A stretch of DNA of 64,000 nucleotides from Paraburkholderia sp. C35 (GCF_003121405.1 NZ_QBUY01000010.1:84636-148635); one strand, 5' to 3'; counted from the first letter of the stretch, positions 44,313-54,469 are shown. Numbers and translations: made by a program. The notes: a model not told the origin generated them from the sequence alone.

Positions 44313-44720
44313 TTACTGGCCGCCCTTGTTCATGCCATTCGTGCCCGGCTGCATGGTGCCATTCTGCATGGAGCCCGCGCTGTTCGGTGTCGAGCCCGTG
44401 CCTGTACCGGCGCCGCCGCCCGTTGCCGTGGTACCCGGCGAGCCGTAGCCGCTGTCGTTCGTGGTGCCGCGCTGCATGCGGTTCACGCCCGCGCCTGGCG
44501 TCGCGACACCGCCTGCACCACCCGCGTTCCCACCGCCCGCGCCGACGCCGTTGCCGGCCGCGCCGCCGCCCGCGCCATTCCCGCCACCGGCAGCGCCAGC
44601 CCCTGCGCCGCCAGCCGCACCGCCTCCCGCACCCGCGCCGCCTGCACCTTGTGCATAGACACCGCCGGACAGAGCCATCACGAGCGCAGTAGCCAGTACC
44701 TTCTTCATCGTGCTTTTCAT
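44313..44720 (-). CDS. Gly/Ala-rich secreted low-complexity protein
   Basis: The 135-residue protein has a signal peptide (MKSTMKKVLATALVMALSGG then VYAQ, cleaved after AQ or nearby) and a mature part dominated by Gly and Ala in GAGGG-type repeats up to residue 80, then a Thr/Ser/Asn/Met-rich tail (TGSTPNSAGSMQNGTMQP). No catalytic motif is present. Low-complexity exported proteins of this kind occur in Burkholderiaceae without known role; a structural or stress role is possible. Upstream of the catalase gene with opposite direction; the shared 258-base spacer should contain both promoters. Confidence 0.7.
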   Translation of the reverse strand: MKSTMKKVLATALVMALSGGVYAQGAGGAGAGGGAAGGAGAGAAGGGNGAGGGAAGNGVGAGGGNAGGAGGVATPGAGVNRMQRGTTNDSGYGSPGTTATGGGAGTGTGSTPNSAGSMQNGTMQPGTNGMNKGGQ

Positions 44721-44978
44721 GGTCGAACCTCCACAGATGGTTGATCGTCACGAGCCGCGCTTGACGGCCCGTCCGTGCGTTCTTTAGCGCAAACCCTGTG
44801 CCGCACGGTTTGCGCAGCCGACTCACGGTGATTCACTTTCGGGATTCTGTGCACGCGCGCCAGGAACAGTGCTTGCGCGATCGTATGAACGAGTCATGCG
44901 CATACGCCGGATGTCGTCGCGCGCAATGCTCAGACAGGCAGCTTCATGCAAACAGGTTCGAGAAAAAGGAGTCCCCAG

Positions 44979-47087
44979 ATGGCAAGCAAGCAGCGCAATT
45001 CGTCGTCCTCCGCGCAGAAGGAAAAGGACGACCTCAAGTCGAAAGATCTCGAAGGCAATCGCGTGCGTCCGCAGAACGAAGCGCTACGCACGAATCAGGG
45101 TGTGAAAATCGCCGATAACCAGAACACGCTGCGCGCGGGTGCGCGTGGTCCGTCGTTGCTGGAAGACTTCATCATGCGTGAAAAGATCACGCACTTCGAC
45201 CATGAGCGCATTCCCGAGCGCATCGTGCATGCGCGCGGTTCGGCGGCGCATGGCGTGTTTCAGGTGTACGAGCCGATGGCCGAATACACGAAAGCAGCCT
45301 TTTTACAGGATCCTTCGGTGCAGACGCCGGTGTACGTGCGCTTCTCCACGGTGCAGGGTCCGCGTGGTTCCGCCGACACCGTGCGCGACGTGCGCGGCTT
45401 CGCGACGAAGTTCTACACGTCGGAGGGCAATTACGATCTGGTCGGCAACAACATGCCCGTGTTCTTCATTCAGGATGCGATCAAGTTTCCCGACTTCGTG
45501 CATGCCGTCAAGCCCGAAGCGCCGAATGAAATGCCCACAGGCGGCTCGGCGCACGACACCTTCTGGGATTTCGTGTCGCTCGTACCCGAGTCCGCGCATA
45601 TGGTGTTGTGGACGATGTCGGACCGCGCGATTCCGCGCAGCCTGCGCACCATGGAAGGCTTCGGCATTCACACGTTCCGCTTCATCAATGCGAAGGGCGT
45701 GATGCGTCTCGTGAAGCTGCATTGGCGGCCCGTGCTCGGTTCGTATTCGCTGCTATGGGACGAGGCGCAGAAGATTGCGGGCAAGGATCCCGATTTCCAC
45801 CGGCGCGATCTGTGGGAAGCAATCGAGCACGGCGATTATCCGGAATTCGAACTCGGTGTGCAGATCATCGAAGCGAAGGATGAAGATGCATTCGGCTTCG
45901 ATCTGCTCGATCCCACCAAGCTGATTCCCGAGGAAATCGTGCCGGTGAAGATCATCGGCAAGATGACGTTGAACCGCAATCCGGACAACTTCTTTGCTGA
46001 AACCGAGCAGGTTGCGTTTCATCCGGGGCATGTCGTGCCGGGCATCGATTTCACTAACGACCCGCTGTTACAGGGGCGTTTGTTCTCGTACACGGACACG
46101 CAGATCAGCCGTCTGGGCGGACCGAATTTTCATGAGATCCCCATCAACCGGCCGGTCAGCCCGTATGTGAACAACCAGCGCGACGGCATGCACCGGCAGA
46201 CAATCAATGTCGGCCAGGCTTCCTACGAGCCCAACTCGGTGAGCGACGCATGGCCAAAGGAAACCGATCCCGCTGCCAAGGATGGCGGCTTCGAGAGTTA
46301 TGCCGAGCCGATGGAAGGCACGAAGATACGCGTGCGCAGCGAATCGTTCGCCGATCACTTCTCGCAGGCCGCGTTGTTCTATCAGAGCATGAGCGATGTT
46401 GAGAAAGAACATATCGCGCTCGCTTATCAGTTCGAGCTTGGCAAGGTGACTAAGCCCGAGATACGCGCGCGCGTGGTCAACGAGATTCTCGCCAACTTCG
46501 ACGCGGAGCTCGCGGCCACCGTAGCCGAAGGACTTGGGTTGCCGAAGCCAGCGAAGGGCGCGCGTGCGGCGGGCAAGCAGAAGCCTTCACCTGCGTTGAG
46601 CCTGTTGAACCGTGTGGTGCCGGGCATCAGGACGCGCAAGATCGCCGTGCTCGCCGCGCCAGGCAGCGACAGCGCGGCGATCAAAAGCGTGCAGGCCGCG
46701 CTGAAGTCCGAGGGCGCGATGCCGTTGCTGGTCGCGCCGACGCTGGCACCCATTGATGGCATTCACCCCGACGCAACGATTTCCGGCATGCCGTCGATCA
46801 TGTTCGATGGCGTGGTAATCGTGGGCGGCGAAGCAGGGGCGAAGGCACTCGCGCAATCGGGCGATGCACGCCACTTCGTGCTCGAAGCGTTCCGGCATCT
46901 GAAAGCGATTGCGGCGCTCGGCGCGGGCAAGGATGTGCTGAGCGCGGCACATCTGCCTGACAAGGCCGATGGCGTGTCGATCGGCGGCGACGGTAAGGCC
47001 GACGCCGCGCTGAAGTCATTTATCGAAACGGTGGGCCAGCATCGTGTGTGGTCGCGTCGGGAGATGGCGGAGACGGTGCCTGCCTGA
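44979..47087 (+). CDS. katE: Large-subunit (HPII-type) catalase
   Basis: The 702-residue monofunctional haem catalase destroys hydrogen peroxide. The distal His is in [12 protein letters not shown], the Asn in [16 protein letters not shown], and the haem-iron Tyr in [14 protein letters not shown]. Residues after about 560 form the extra flavodoxin/GATase-like domain of large catalases ([15 protein letters not shown] to the end). ATG 44979 follows AAGGAG, giving a Lys/Ser-rich start ([16 protein letters not shown]); in-frame 44946 is less likely. The upstream gene is divergent. An intrinsic terminator follows. Confidence 0.95.
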   Translation: MASKQRNSSSSAQKEKDDLKSKDLEGNRVRPQNEALRTNQGVKIADNQNTLRAGARGPSLLEDFIMREKITHFDHERIPERIVHARGSAAHGVFQVYEPMAEYTKAAFLQDPSVQTPVYVRFSTVQGPRGSADTVRDVRGFATKFYTSEGNYDLVGNNMPVFFIQDAIKFPDFVHAVKPEAPNEMPTGGSAHDTFWDFVSLVPESAHMVLWTMSDRAIPRSLRTMEGFGIHTFRFINAKGVMRLVKLHWRPVLGSYSLLWDEAQKIAGKDPDFHRRDLWEAIEHGDYPEFELGVQIIEAKDEDAFGFDLLDPTKLIPEEIVPVKIIGKMTLNRNPDNFFAETEQVAFHPGHVVPGIDFTNDPLLQGRLFSYTDTQISRLGGPNFHEIPINRPVSPYVNNQRDGMHRQTINVGQASYEPNSVSDAWPKETDPAAKDGGFESYAEPMEGTKIRVRSESFADHFSQAALFYQSMSDVEKEHIALAYQFELGKVTKPEIRARVVNEILANFDAELAATVAEGLGLPKPAKGARAAGKQKPSPALSLLNRVVPGIRTRKIAVLAAPGSDSAAIKSVQAALKSEGAMPLLVAPTLAPIDGIHPDATISGMPSIMFDGVVIVGGEAGAKALAQSGDARHFVLEAFRHLKAIAALGAGKDVLSAAHLPDKADGVSIGGDGKADAALKSFIETVGQHRVWSRREMAETVPA

Positions 47088-47114
47088 TTTAAGCGCTCGC
47101 TGTGCGTGCGATGA

Positions 47115-47151
47115 AACGCCGTTGCTGCGGTTACGCAGCCACGGCGTTTTT
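47115..47151 (+). terminator. Terminator of the catalase gene
   Basis: An extended stem (AACGCCGT...CTGCG with CGCAG...ACGGCGTT, two-base internal loop, loop GTTA) followed by TTTTT, 27 bases past the catalase stop. It may also serve the convergent DUF3564 gene. Confidence 0.85.
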
Positions 47152-47169
47152 GCGTGACGAAGGAAAAAG

Positions 47170-47517
47170 CTAGCGACGCGTGGAAGGTGACGCGTCGCGC
47201 TCGACGGCCTGCAAGCGCCAGAATCCCGCGACAGGATCGTTGCGCGAATGCGAGATCCACGTTGCCTGTCCCTGCGCCGACGTCATGTTGCCGTGCCGGT
47301 CGACACGCACGCCATACAGCGTGACGAGCGGCTGCTCGCTTCCGCGCGCGCACAGCGACATGACGTGTCCGTCCTCGCGCATCTCGCCCGAAGAAGGCAG
47401 TTCGACACCACGACGATCTTGCGACGTCCACGCGTGGCCGATCGTGTCCAGCCACAACACCGCGTAGTCGTGGTTGCTGGTTGGATCGGATGTGTTGATC
47501 AGGATCGACAGACGCAT
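47170..47517 (-). CDS. DUF3564 family protein
   Basis: The 115-residue product, starting MRLSILINTSDPTS and containing YAVLWLDTIGHAWTSQDRRGVELP and later GFWRLQAVERD in short segments, matches DUF3564, a family found in Burkholderiaceae with no known function. GGAGG lies six bases ahead of ATG 47517. It has no signal or membrane segment and converges on the catalase gene with a shared terminator. The region upstream to 47849 holds its promoter and that of the LysR gene. Confidence 0.75.
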   Translation of the reverse strand: MRLSILINTSDPTSNHDYAVLWLDTIGHAWTSQDRRGVELPSSGEMREDGHVMSLCARGSEQPLVTLYGVRVDRHGNMTSAQGQATWISHSRNDPVAGFWRLQAVERDASPSTRR

Positions 47518-47849
47518 GCAGCCTCCATGTTCATTGCTTGCGAACGCAGCGCGCGACGGCAATCGCGCGTTCTTTCGCTTCATCAGACAAACATCAAGCA
47601 ACGGATGTTCCACGTAGTGGGATAACGCCGCGTGTGCGGCCCACCAACGACTAGCCACAAAGCGCGAAGTGTTGCGCCGCACATCCATCTGTACAAACTG
47701 CAGGGCAGCGTTGGCGTTTTTACGCGGCATCGCCGATTCACCGTGCATCGCGATACCGCGCACGAAAAAAACGTACACTCGGCATATATCGCGAATACAG
47801 CCTTCCTCGTGCAGCGCAACAAGGAACGGCAGATTACTGAGGGGACAAC
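47518..47849. other. Divergent spacer between DUF3564 and the LysR gene
   Basis: No convincing gene is seen in these 332 bases. They should contain promoters for both neighbouring genes and any LysR binding sites; I see no strong operator pattern. Confidence 0.35.
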
Positions 47850-48815
47850 ATGGATCTGTTCATGTCGATGGAGGCGTTCGTGCGGGCCGCCGAGGCGCAG
47901 AGCTTTGCGAGCGCCGCGCGCCAGCTGGGCGTGGCGAAATCCGTCGTCACGTCGCGCGTGAAGCAGCTCGAAGAGCACTTCGGCGTGCCGCTGTTTCATC
48001 GTTCGACGCGTGCCGTGCGTCTGTCTGAAGTGGGCGAGACGTACTACCGTGAGTGCGCCGAACTGGTCAACAAGGTCCACGATCTGTCGGGACGCTCCGC
48101 CGCGCAACACGAATCGCTATCGGGCACGCTCAATGTCCATGTGCTGCCGGGTTTTGCGCTCGGTCATTTCTCGCGCGCGCTGATCGAGTTCCGTGAAGCG
48201 CACCCGCGTATCGAGTTCGTCGTGACGGTCAATGATCGCGTGATCGACCCTGTGCAGGAGGGCTTCGATCTCGCCTTGCAGATCTATCCGCCTGCGTCGA
48301 ACCTGCTGGTCGAGCGGCGGCTCTTTCCCGTGCGCGGCGTGCTGTGTGCCGCGCCCAACTACCTGAAGGAAGAGCCGGTGATCGAAACGCCGCTCGATCT
48401 GCTGCGGCATGATTTTGCGCGCTACTCGTACTATCCGTGGGGCGACAAGTGGCCGCTGATGAAAGGCAACGAGTGCTTTGAAATCGCGCTGAATCCGGTG
48501 CTGAAAACCAATAGCGTGCATCTGTTGCTCGAATTCGCGCGGGCCGGTGCGGGCGTCGTCTAGCTGCCGACGATGGTTGCCGCCGCCGATCTGCTCGAAC
48601 GCCGTCTGGAGCGCGTGCTGCCCGATTACGCGGCGCCGCCGTTGTGGCTGTCGGCTGTATATCCGGCGTCGCATCGCTCGACTGCGAAGGTGAAAGCATT
48701 CGTCGATTTCCTGCGCGACCGCTATCTGCGCGAGCCGCAGTGGGACAAGGCGCTCGGCATCGCGCCCGATGACGAAGAGGCGAAGAGCGTCGGTGAAGAA
48801 CTTGCCGACCAGTGA
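47850..48815 (+). pseudogene. LysR-type regulator interrupted by an in-frame amber stop
   Basis: The frame encodes a 321-codon LysR regulator: a winged helix-turn-helix (ARQLGVAKSVVTSRVKQLEEHF) and a substrate domain starting near residue 90. A TAG at 48561-48563 cuts it after residue 237, in the middle of the second substrate subdomain (GAGVV then LPTMVAAADLL in the same frame). The downstream remainder continues in frame to 48815 without frameshift, so the change looks like a point nonsense mutation. GAGGGG precedes the ATG. It stands at the head of the hydroxyquinol genes on the same strand, where an intact LysR would be the expected regulator. A read-through or sequencing error cannot be excluded. 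Confidence 0.8.
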
Positions 48816-49009
48816 CCCTGAAACGGCCCGCCCGTAAAAGCTTGAATGCCCATACCAGGTAATTCCCCTGGGGTGTTTTGCCCGCACCCACCGTTCTGAT
48901 TTGCCGACCCTCGGATCATTGCTGTTGCGCCTCTCGGCACTTACTCTTGCGTCCATGGCATCACGCAAGACGAAGCCGACAGAATCAACGGAGATCCACG
49001 GAGGCAGAC

Positions 49010-49501
49010 ATGCAACAAACCTGGTTAGCGAGTCTCGACAACTACCGCAAAGGTTCGATCGAGATCATCAACGGCAAGCCCGAACACTATGCAATGTCCA
49101 ACGTGTTCGAAGTAGCGAGCCATGCCGCGCCGTACGAGAAGATCGTCGTCGGCAAGAACCTCAAGTATGTGATCGAAACGCTGCGTGCAGAAGGCGCGTC
49201 GCCGTGGTTCACGGCATCGCACGACGAGTTCTGCGTCGTGATGGATGGCGAGATCGACGTGCACTTCATCAAGCCTTCCGACGGTCCGCTCGTCGATGCG
49301 CAAACGGAAGGCAGCGTGCGTCTGGATGGCACGCCGTCGGGCAAGAGCATGGGTTTCGTGCGGCTGCGCCGTGGCCATCAGGCGCTGCTGCCCGCAGGTG
49401 CTGCGTATCGCTTCGAGACTGCAGGAAAAGGCGTGCTGCTCGTGCAGACCATTCTGGGCCGCTATTCGGTCGAGAAGTGGCAAGACATCTGCATTCAGTA
49501 A
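49010..49501 (+). CDS. Cupin-like protein of the hydroxyquinol cluster
   Basis: The 163-residue protein has a cupin pattern (SHDEFCVVMDGEIDVHF, then GHQALLPAGAAYRFET) in which the second motif has Tyr instead of His, so a metal site would be incomplete. GGAGG lies at an ideal distance from the ATG. It is followed after 33 bases by the unusual 331-residue protein and then by the aldehyde dehydrogenase, maleylacetate reductase and hydroxyquinol dioxygenase genes. I do not recognise a specific family. Being first in the operon it may belong to the enzyme feeding the ring-cleavage pathway. Confidence 0.65.
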   Translation: MQQTWLASLDNYRKGSIEIINGKPEHYAMSNVFEVASHAAPYEKIVVGKNLKYVIETLRAEGASPWFTASHDEFCVVMDGEIDVHFIKPSDGPLVDAQTEGSVRLDGTPSGKSMGFVRLRRGHQALLPAGAAYRFETAGKGVLLVQTILGRYSVEKWQDICIQ

Positions 49502-49534
49502 CGCATCGCGCACAACCTTTTTCTGGAGTGGATC

Positions 49535-50530
49535 ATGAGCACAGTCAACACGCTGCAAAACATCCGCGCGAGCGAGCCGGATGCTGCTACGGGTTATCGC
49601 ACGTTTGCGCTCGGCGATTTCGAGTTTTCACGCGACGCCTATTTCGTCACGCTCAAGTGGCCCGCCAAAGGCCAGCAGCGCTCGCATCAGATGCATGCCG
49701 ACGACTTCCTGCGCGCCATGATGCGCGATGTCGCATGGGGCTTCTTCTACGGCTGGGTGAATTTCGACGAAGTGATCGGCACGCGCAATCACTACGGCAA
49801 GGTGGACATGTATGCCGGTGCGTATAACGCAGCGTTCCGCGATGCAGGCGTCGATCATACGCAGCAGTTCGATACGCCCGTCATCATGGCGACGTTCAAG
49901 GCGATCCTGAAGGACTGGGTCAACGAAGGCTTCGATCCGTTTGCCGCGCCCGAAGAAACAGGTTCCGCATTCGGCGCCAAGCATGGCGACAACATCGCGG
50001 CAATCGAACGCACGCGTATTGCAACCAGGCGCATGCCCGGCCTCGAAGGCGATTCGCCGCTGCGCGACGATTTCCCCATCAACCGTCAGTTCGCCGATGT
50101 CACGCAGGACGAACCCGAGATTCACGCCGCACCCGGTTTCGAAAAGGAACTGCATGCGTTCAGCCTGTTCAAGTATCTGTCGCGCTCGGATGTGACGTGG
50201 AATCCGTCGGTGACGTCGGTGTGCAAGCAGAGCCTTTTTTGCCCGACCACGGAAGAGTTCGTGCTGCCCGTGTTTCATGGCAACGATCGCGTCGTGTGGT
50301 TCCTGCAACTGTCGGATCAGATCATCTGGGATGTCGCGGATAAAGACACAGGCGAGCCGCGTGCGCGCATCACGATGAACGCCGGCGACATCGCCGCGAT
50401 GCCTGCCGACATTCGTCACAAGGGCTACTCGCAGAAGCGCTCGATGCTGCTGGTGTGGGAGAACGCCACGCCCGACTTGCCGAAGCGCTACGAGAGCGGC
50501 GAACTTCCGCCGTATCCGATCCAGTTCTAA
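49535..50530 (+). CDS. Uncharacterised protein with cupin-like C-terminal part
   Basis: The 331-residue protein has an N-terminal half of unknown type (RDVAWGFFYGWVNFDEV, NHYGKVDMYAGAYN) and a C-terminal half with the cupin-like signature NAGDIAAMPADIRHKGYS. It has no signal peptide. GGAG precedes the ATG. With the neighbouring 163-residue cupin-like protein and the Rieske ferredoxin at the other end of the cluster, it may form an oxygenase that makes hydroxyquinol from an unknown aromatic, as no flavin hydroxylase or Rieske oxygenase alpha subunit is present. That is inference; no known catalytic motif was seen. Confidence 0.6.
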   Translation: MSTVNTLQNIRASEPDAATGYRTFALGDFEFSRDAYFVTLKWPAKGQQRSHQMHADDFLRAMMRDVAWGFFYGWVNFDEVIGTRNHYGKVDMYAGAYNAAFRDAGVDHTQQFDTPVIMATFKAILKDWVNEGFDPFAAPEETGSAFGAKHGDNIAAIERTRIATRRMPGLEGDSPLRDDFPINRQFADVTQDEPEIHAAPGFEKELHAFSLFKYLSRSDVTWNPSVTSVCKQSLFCPTTEEFVLPVFHGNDRVVWFLQLSDQIIWDVADKDTGEPRARITMNAGDIAAMPADIRHKGYSQKRSMLLVWENATPDLPKRYESGELPPYPIQF

Positions 50531-50620
50531 ACGATCCTCTTGCGTGCCTCGCGGGACGGTGCCGAAACATGCGCGCCGCGGGGACGCTCACGCCCAAACG
50601 TTCTAGCGAGCAGGACTGAC

Positions 50621-52084
50621 ATGCAAACGCAACTCTTTATCGATGGCCGCTTCGTGCCTTCGCTTTCAGGCGAAACACTCGCGACGCTCAACCCTCACGA
50701 CAACTCGGTGATCGCCGACATTGCGATGGCCGGCCATGCCGATGTCGATCGTGCAGTGGCTGCGGCGAAAGCCGCATTCCCCGCATGGAGCAAAATGGCG
50801 GGCGCCGAGCGCGGCCGTCTGCTGCTGAAACTCGCCGATGCGATCGAAGCGAATGCAGACCGTCTTGCACGGCTCGAATCGATGGACACGGGACATCCGA
50901 TCCGCGACACGCGCAACCTCGATGTGCCGCGCACGGCGGCCACGTTCCGCTATTTCGGCGGCATGGCCGACAAGTTCGAAGGCTCGGTGATTCCCGTCGA
51001 GCAGGGCTTTCTGAACTATCTGACGCGCGAGCCGGTTGGCATCGTCGGGCAGGTGGTGCCGTGGAATTTCCCGCTGATGTTCACCAGCTGGAAAATGGCG
51101 CCCGCGCTCGCGGCAGGCAATTGCGTGATCATGAAGCCCGCCGAACTCACGCCGCTCTCCAGTCTCGCGATTGCGGAACTGATGGCCGAAGTGGGTTTTC
51201 CTGCGGGCGTGGTCAACATTCTGCCGGGGCTTGGGCATGTGGCGGGTCAATACATTGCCGAGCATCCCGAGATCGGTAAGGTGGCGTTCACCGGGTCGAC
51301 AGCGGTGGGCCGCAAGATCGTGCAGGCTTCGAGCGGTAATCTGAAGAAGGTGCAACTCGAACTGGGCGGCAAGGGCGCAAATGTTGTGTTTGCCGATGCG
51401 AATATCGATGCCGTCGTGCAAGGCTCGGCGTTCGGCATCTTCCACAACCAGGGGCAGGCGTGCATCGCGGCGTCGCGGATGATCGTGCATGAATCCGTTG
51501 CAGATGAAGTGCTGGAGAAATTCGTCGCGCTGGCGCGTTCGATCCGTATCGGCGATCCGCTCGATCCGTCCACAGAAATGGGGCCGCTCACCTCGCGTCA
51601 GCATCGCGACCGTGTGCTGTCCTATGTCGATGTCGCGCGTGAGCAGGGCGGGCGCGTGCTGTCTGGCGGCAAGTCGCCGGATAACGCGGCACTTGCCAAT
51701 GGCTGCTATGTCGAGCCGACCATCGTCGAAGCGAAGCCGACGGATCGCGTCTCGCAGGAAGAAGTGTTCGGCCCGTTCATGACGGTCACGACATTCCGCA
51801 CCGACGAAGAAGCACTCGCGATTGCCAACGGCACGGAATACGGTCTTGGCGCAGGCCTCTGGACACGCGACCTGCAACGCGCGCATCTGATCGCGCGCGA
51901 GATTCATAGCGGCATGGTGTGGGTCAACTGCTACAAGCGCGTGAGTCCGGGGTCGCCGTTCGGTGGTGTCGGCGCGAGCGGCTATGGACGTGAAATGGGC
52001 TTCGAAGCGATGCGCGAGTACACTCAGGCGAAGTCGGTGTGGATCAATGTCGATGCGCAGATTCCGCCTTATTTTCCGCGTTGA
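50621..52084 (+). CDS. NAD(P)-dependent aldehyde dehydrogenase
   Basis: The 487-residue enzyme has the ALDH superfamily signatures: VVPWNFPLMFTSWK, KPAELTPLSSL, FTGSTAVGRKI, LELGGKG (catalytic Glu), the nucleophile Cys in NQGQACIAASR, and EEVFGPFM near the end. It oxidises an aldehyde to an acid with NAD(P). AGGA precedes ATG 50621. Within the hydroxyquinol operon it may oxidise an aldehyde released from the aromatic side chain. It resembles betaine/phenylacetaldehyde-type ALDHs in its motifs. Confidence 0.92.
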   Translation: MQTQLFIDGRFVPSLSGETLATLNPHDNSVIADIAMAGHADVDRAVAAAKAAFPAWSKMAGAERGRLLLKLADAIEANADRLARLESMDTGHPIRDTRNLDVPRTAATFRYFGGMADKFEGSVIPVEQGFLNYLTREPVGIVGQVVPWNFPLMFTSWKMAPALAAGNCVIMKPAELTPLSSLAIAELMAEVGFPAGVVNILPGLGHVAGQYIAEHPEIGKVAFTGSTAVGRKIVQASSGNLKKVQLELGGKGANVVFADANIDAVVQGSAFGIFHNQGQACIAASRMIVHESVADEVLEKFVALARSIRIGDPLDPSTEMGPLTSRQHRDRVLSYVDVAREQGGRVLSGGKSPDNAALANGCYVEPTIVEAKPTDRVSQEEVFGPFMTVTTFRTDEEALAIANGTEYGLGAGLWTRDLQRAHLIAREIHSGMVWVNCYKRVSPGSPFGGVGASGYGREMGFEAMREYTQAKSVWINVDAQIPPYFPR

Positions 52085-52107
52085 AACCGTGCAGGAAGCT
52101 TAAGCTC

Positions 52108-53166
52108 ATGGAACCGTTCGTCTATCAGGGCTTGCCTTCGCGCGTGGTGTTCGGCGCGGGCAGCCTGGATCATCTGGGCCGCGAGATCGAACTGCTCGGC
52201 GCGCAGCGGGCGATCGTGCTGTCCACGCCGCAGCAGCTCGAGCAGGCCGAGCAACTGGCGGAACGCATCGGGCCGCGCGCGGCAGGCGTGTATGCGGAAG
52301 CAGTGATGCACGTGCCGGTGGAAACGGCGCGTGCGGCGCGCGAATACGCGGCGAGCGTCGGCGCCGATTGCGCCATTGCCATCGGCGGCGGCTCGACCAC
52401 AGGACTCGGCAAGGCGATCGCGCTCGAAACGTCGCTGCCCATCATCGCGATTCCGACGACGTATGCCGGCTCGGAGATGACGCCCATCTACGGTCTCACG
52501 GAAGCCGGCGTGAAGAAGACGGGCCGCGATCTGCGCGTGTTGCCGAAGACGGTGATCTACGATCCCGTGTTGACCGTGTCGCTGCCGCCGGCGCTTTCGC
52601 TGACGAGCGGCATCAATGCGATTGCGCACGCCGCGGAAGGACTCTATGCGCAGGACGCGAACCCCATCATGAGCCTGATGGCGGAAGATGGGATACGCGC
52701 GCTGGGCGAAGGCTTGCCGCATGTAATGAAGTCGCCGGACGATCTCGACGCGCGCAGTGCATGTCTGTATGGCGCATGGCTGTGCGGCGTGGTGTTGGGC
52801 AGCGTGGGCATGTCGCTGCATCACAAGCTGTGTCATACGCTGGGCGGTACGTTCAATCTGCCGCATGCCGAGACACATACGATCGTATTGCCGCATGCGC
52901 TCGCGTACAACCGCGCCGTGGCGCCGCAGGCGATGCAGCGTATCGCCCGTGCGCTGCACGCCGACGACGCGCCGCAAGCAGTGTTCGATCTGGCGCGCAA
53001 CAACGGCGCGCCCACGGCATTGAAGGATATTGGCATGAAGGAAACGGATATCGACATCGCGCTGGATCTCGCGTTGAAGAGTCCTTACTGGAATCCGCGC
53101 GCGGTGGAACGCGAGCCGTTGCGCGCGCTGCTGCAGAACGCGTACGAAGGTCGCAGGCCCGCATGA
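52108..53166 (+). CDS. Maleylacetate reductase
   Basis: The 352-residue iron-type alcohol dehydrogenase family protein reduces maleylacetate to 3-oxoadipate, the step after hydroxyquinol ring opening. It shows RVVFGAGSL, IGGGSTTGLGKAIAL and metal-binding HHKLCHTLGG and HAETHT. AGGAAG precedes ATG 52108. It is separated from the ALDH stop by 23 bases and its stop overlaps a possible in-frame upstream start of the dioxygenase gene. The product 3-oxoadipate joins the beta-ketoadipate route. Confidence 0.92.
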   Translation: MEPFVYQGLPSRVVFGAGSLDHLGREIELLGAQRAIVLSTPQQLEQAEQLAERIGPRAAGVYAEAVMHVPVETARAAREYAASVGADCAIAIGGGSTTGLGKAIALETSLPIIAIPTTYAGSEMTPIYGLTEAGVKKTGRDLRVLPKTVIYDPVLTVSLPPALSLTSGINAIAHAAEGLYAQDANPIMSLMAEDGIRALGEGLPHVMKSPDDLDARSACLYGAWLCGVVLGSVGMSLHHKLCHTLGGTFNLPHAETHTIVLPHALAYNRAVAPQAMQRIARALHADDAPQAVFDLARNNGAPTALKDIGMKETDIDIALDLALKSPYWNPRAVEREPLRALLQNAYEGRRPA

Positions 53167-53225
53167 CATCGCGACACTTCGAAGTCGCCAGCAACACAAC
53201 CAGCGCCACAGAGCGTGAGGACATC

Positions 53226-54116
53226 ATGAGCGAGACAACCGCAAACCCCGCAGTCCATCCCATCACCGATACCGTGCTCGCCACGTTGTCGGGCTGCACC
53301 GACCCGCGCCTGAAAGAGATCATGACGGCGTTGATCAAACACGTCCATGCGTTTGCCGAGGAAGTGCAACTGACGGGCGACGAATGGCGACGCGGCATCG
53401 AGTTCCTCACGCAGACGGGCAAGAAGTGCGATGGCATTCGTCAGGAATTCATCCTGCTGTCGGACACGCTCGGCCTGTCGATCATGCTCGACGCGATCCA
53501 TCGCCGTGATGACGTGACGGAGTCGGCGGCCACGGAGAACAGCCTGCTCGGGCCGTTCTATCGCGAAGGCGCACACGACGAAGCGTTCGGCGCGAACATT
53601 GCCCGCACGGAAGGCGAGCCGGCGCTGTTTCGCGGCAGGCTTGTCGATGAAGCGGGCAAGCCTGTGCCGAACGCGCTGATCGAAGTGTGGGAAACGGCCA
53701 ATAACGGCATGTACGAGGGCCAGGACCCGGACCAGCCTGAGAGCAATTTGCGCGGGCGTTTCCGCTCGGGGCCGAATGGTGAGTACGCGTTCCGCTCGAT
53801 CAAGCCGACGCCATATCCGATTCCGACGGATGGCCCCGTCGGTCAGATGCTGCTCGCGGTCGGCCGTCATCCGATGCGGCCCGCACACGTGCATTTCCTG
53901 ATTCAGGCGCCGGGCTACGACACGGTCACCACGGCCCTGTTCAGTGCCGATGATCCGTACGTCGAATCGGATGCTGTATTCGGCGTGAAGGCTTCGCTTG
54001 TGGTCGAGTACGTGACGAACGAGAGCCAGGCGGACGCGAAAGAATGGGATCTGCCGAGTCCGTTCTTCGACGTGCAGCGCGATTTCGTGCTGACGCGCGC
54101 AGACGGAGCGGCATGA
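53226..54116 (+). CDS. Hydroxyquinol 1,2-dioxygenase (intradiol)
   Basis: The 296-residue enzyme has an N-terminal helical dimer domain (about 1-95) and an intradiol ring-cleavage domain with Fe(III) ligands Tyr in GPFYREGAH, Tyr in KPTPYPIPTDGP and His pair in RPAHVHFLI. It opens hydroxyquinol (1,2,4-trihydroxybenzene) between the ortho hydroxyls to maleylacetate; the neighbouring maleylacetate reductase supports this over catechol. GTGAGGAC precedes ATG 53226; an in-frame ATG at 53163 overlaps the reductase stop. Its stop overlaps the Rieske ferredoxin start (ATGA). Confidence 0.92.
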   Translation: MSETTANPAVHPITDTVLATLSGCTDPRLKEIMTALIKHVHAFAEEVQLTGDEWRRGIEFLTQTGKKCDGIRQEFILLSDTLGLSIMLDAIHRRDDVTESAATENSLLGPFYREGAHDEAFGANIARTEGEPALFRGRLVDEAGKPVPNALIEVWETANNGMYEGQDPDQPESNLRGRFRSGPNGEYAFRSIKPTPYPIPTDGPVGQMLLAVGRHPMRPAHVHFLIQAPGYDTVTTALFSADDPYVESDAVFGVKASLVVEYVTNESQADAKEWDLPSPFFDVQRDFVLTRADGAA

Positions 54117-54469
54117 TGATGACGGCAACCGTATTGTGTCCGCTCGATGACATCCCCGATGGCGGCGCGAAGCAGGTCGAGCCTGCGGGCGAGGCAGAGG
54201 GTGAGGCGGCGATCGTCGTGCTGCGGCGCGGCGAACAGGCGTGGGCTTATCGTAATGTTTGCCCGCACTTCTCGATTCCTCTCAACTATGAGCCGGACAC
54301 TTTCTGGACCTACGAAGGCGAGCATCTGATGTGCGCGCACCATAGCGCGATGTTCCGCTTCGAAGATGGCGTATGCGTCGACGGGCCGTGTCTGGGCACG
54401 GCGTTGACGCGGGTGCCCGTGCACGTCGAGGGCCGTCAGGTGACGGCAGGCGACGAGGACGGCGTTTGA
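54113..54469 (+). CDS. Rieske-type [2Fe-2S] ferredoxin
   Basis: The 118-residue protein has the Rieske cluster motif CPH in [11 protein letters not shown] and CAHH in [10 protein letters not shown], 30 residues apart or so, within an [14 protein letters not shown] small ferredoxin. It would carry electrons to an oxygenase. It starts inside the dioxygenase stop codon (ATGA), so it is translated together with the operon. No flavin reductase or Rieske oxygenase alpha subunit is nearby, so its electron partner is unclear; the cupin-like pair upstream is one candidate. Confidence 0.88.
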   Translation: MMMTATVLCPLDDIPDGGAKQVEPAGEAEGEAAIVVLRRGEQAWAYRNVCPHFSIPLNYEPDTFWTYEGEHLMCAHHSAMFRFEDGVCVDGPCLGTALTRVPVHVEGRQVTAGDEDGV

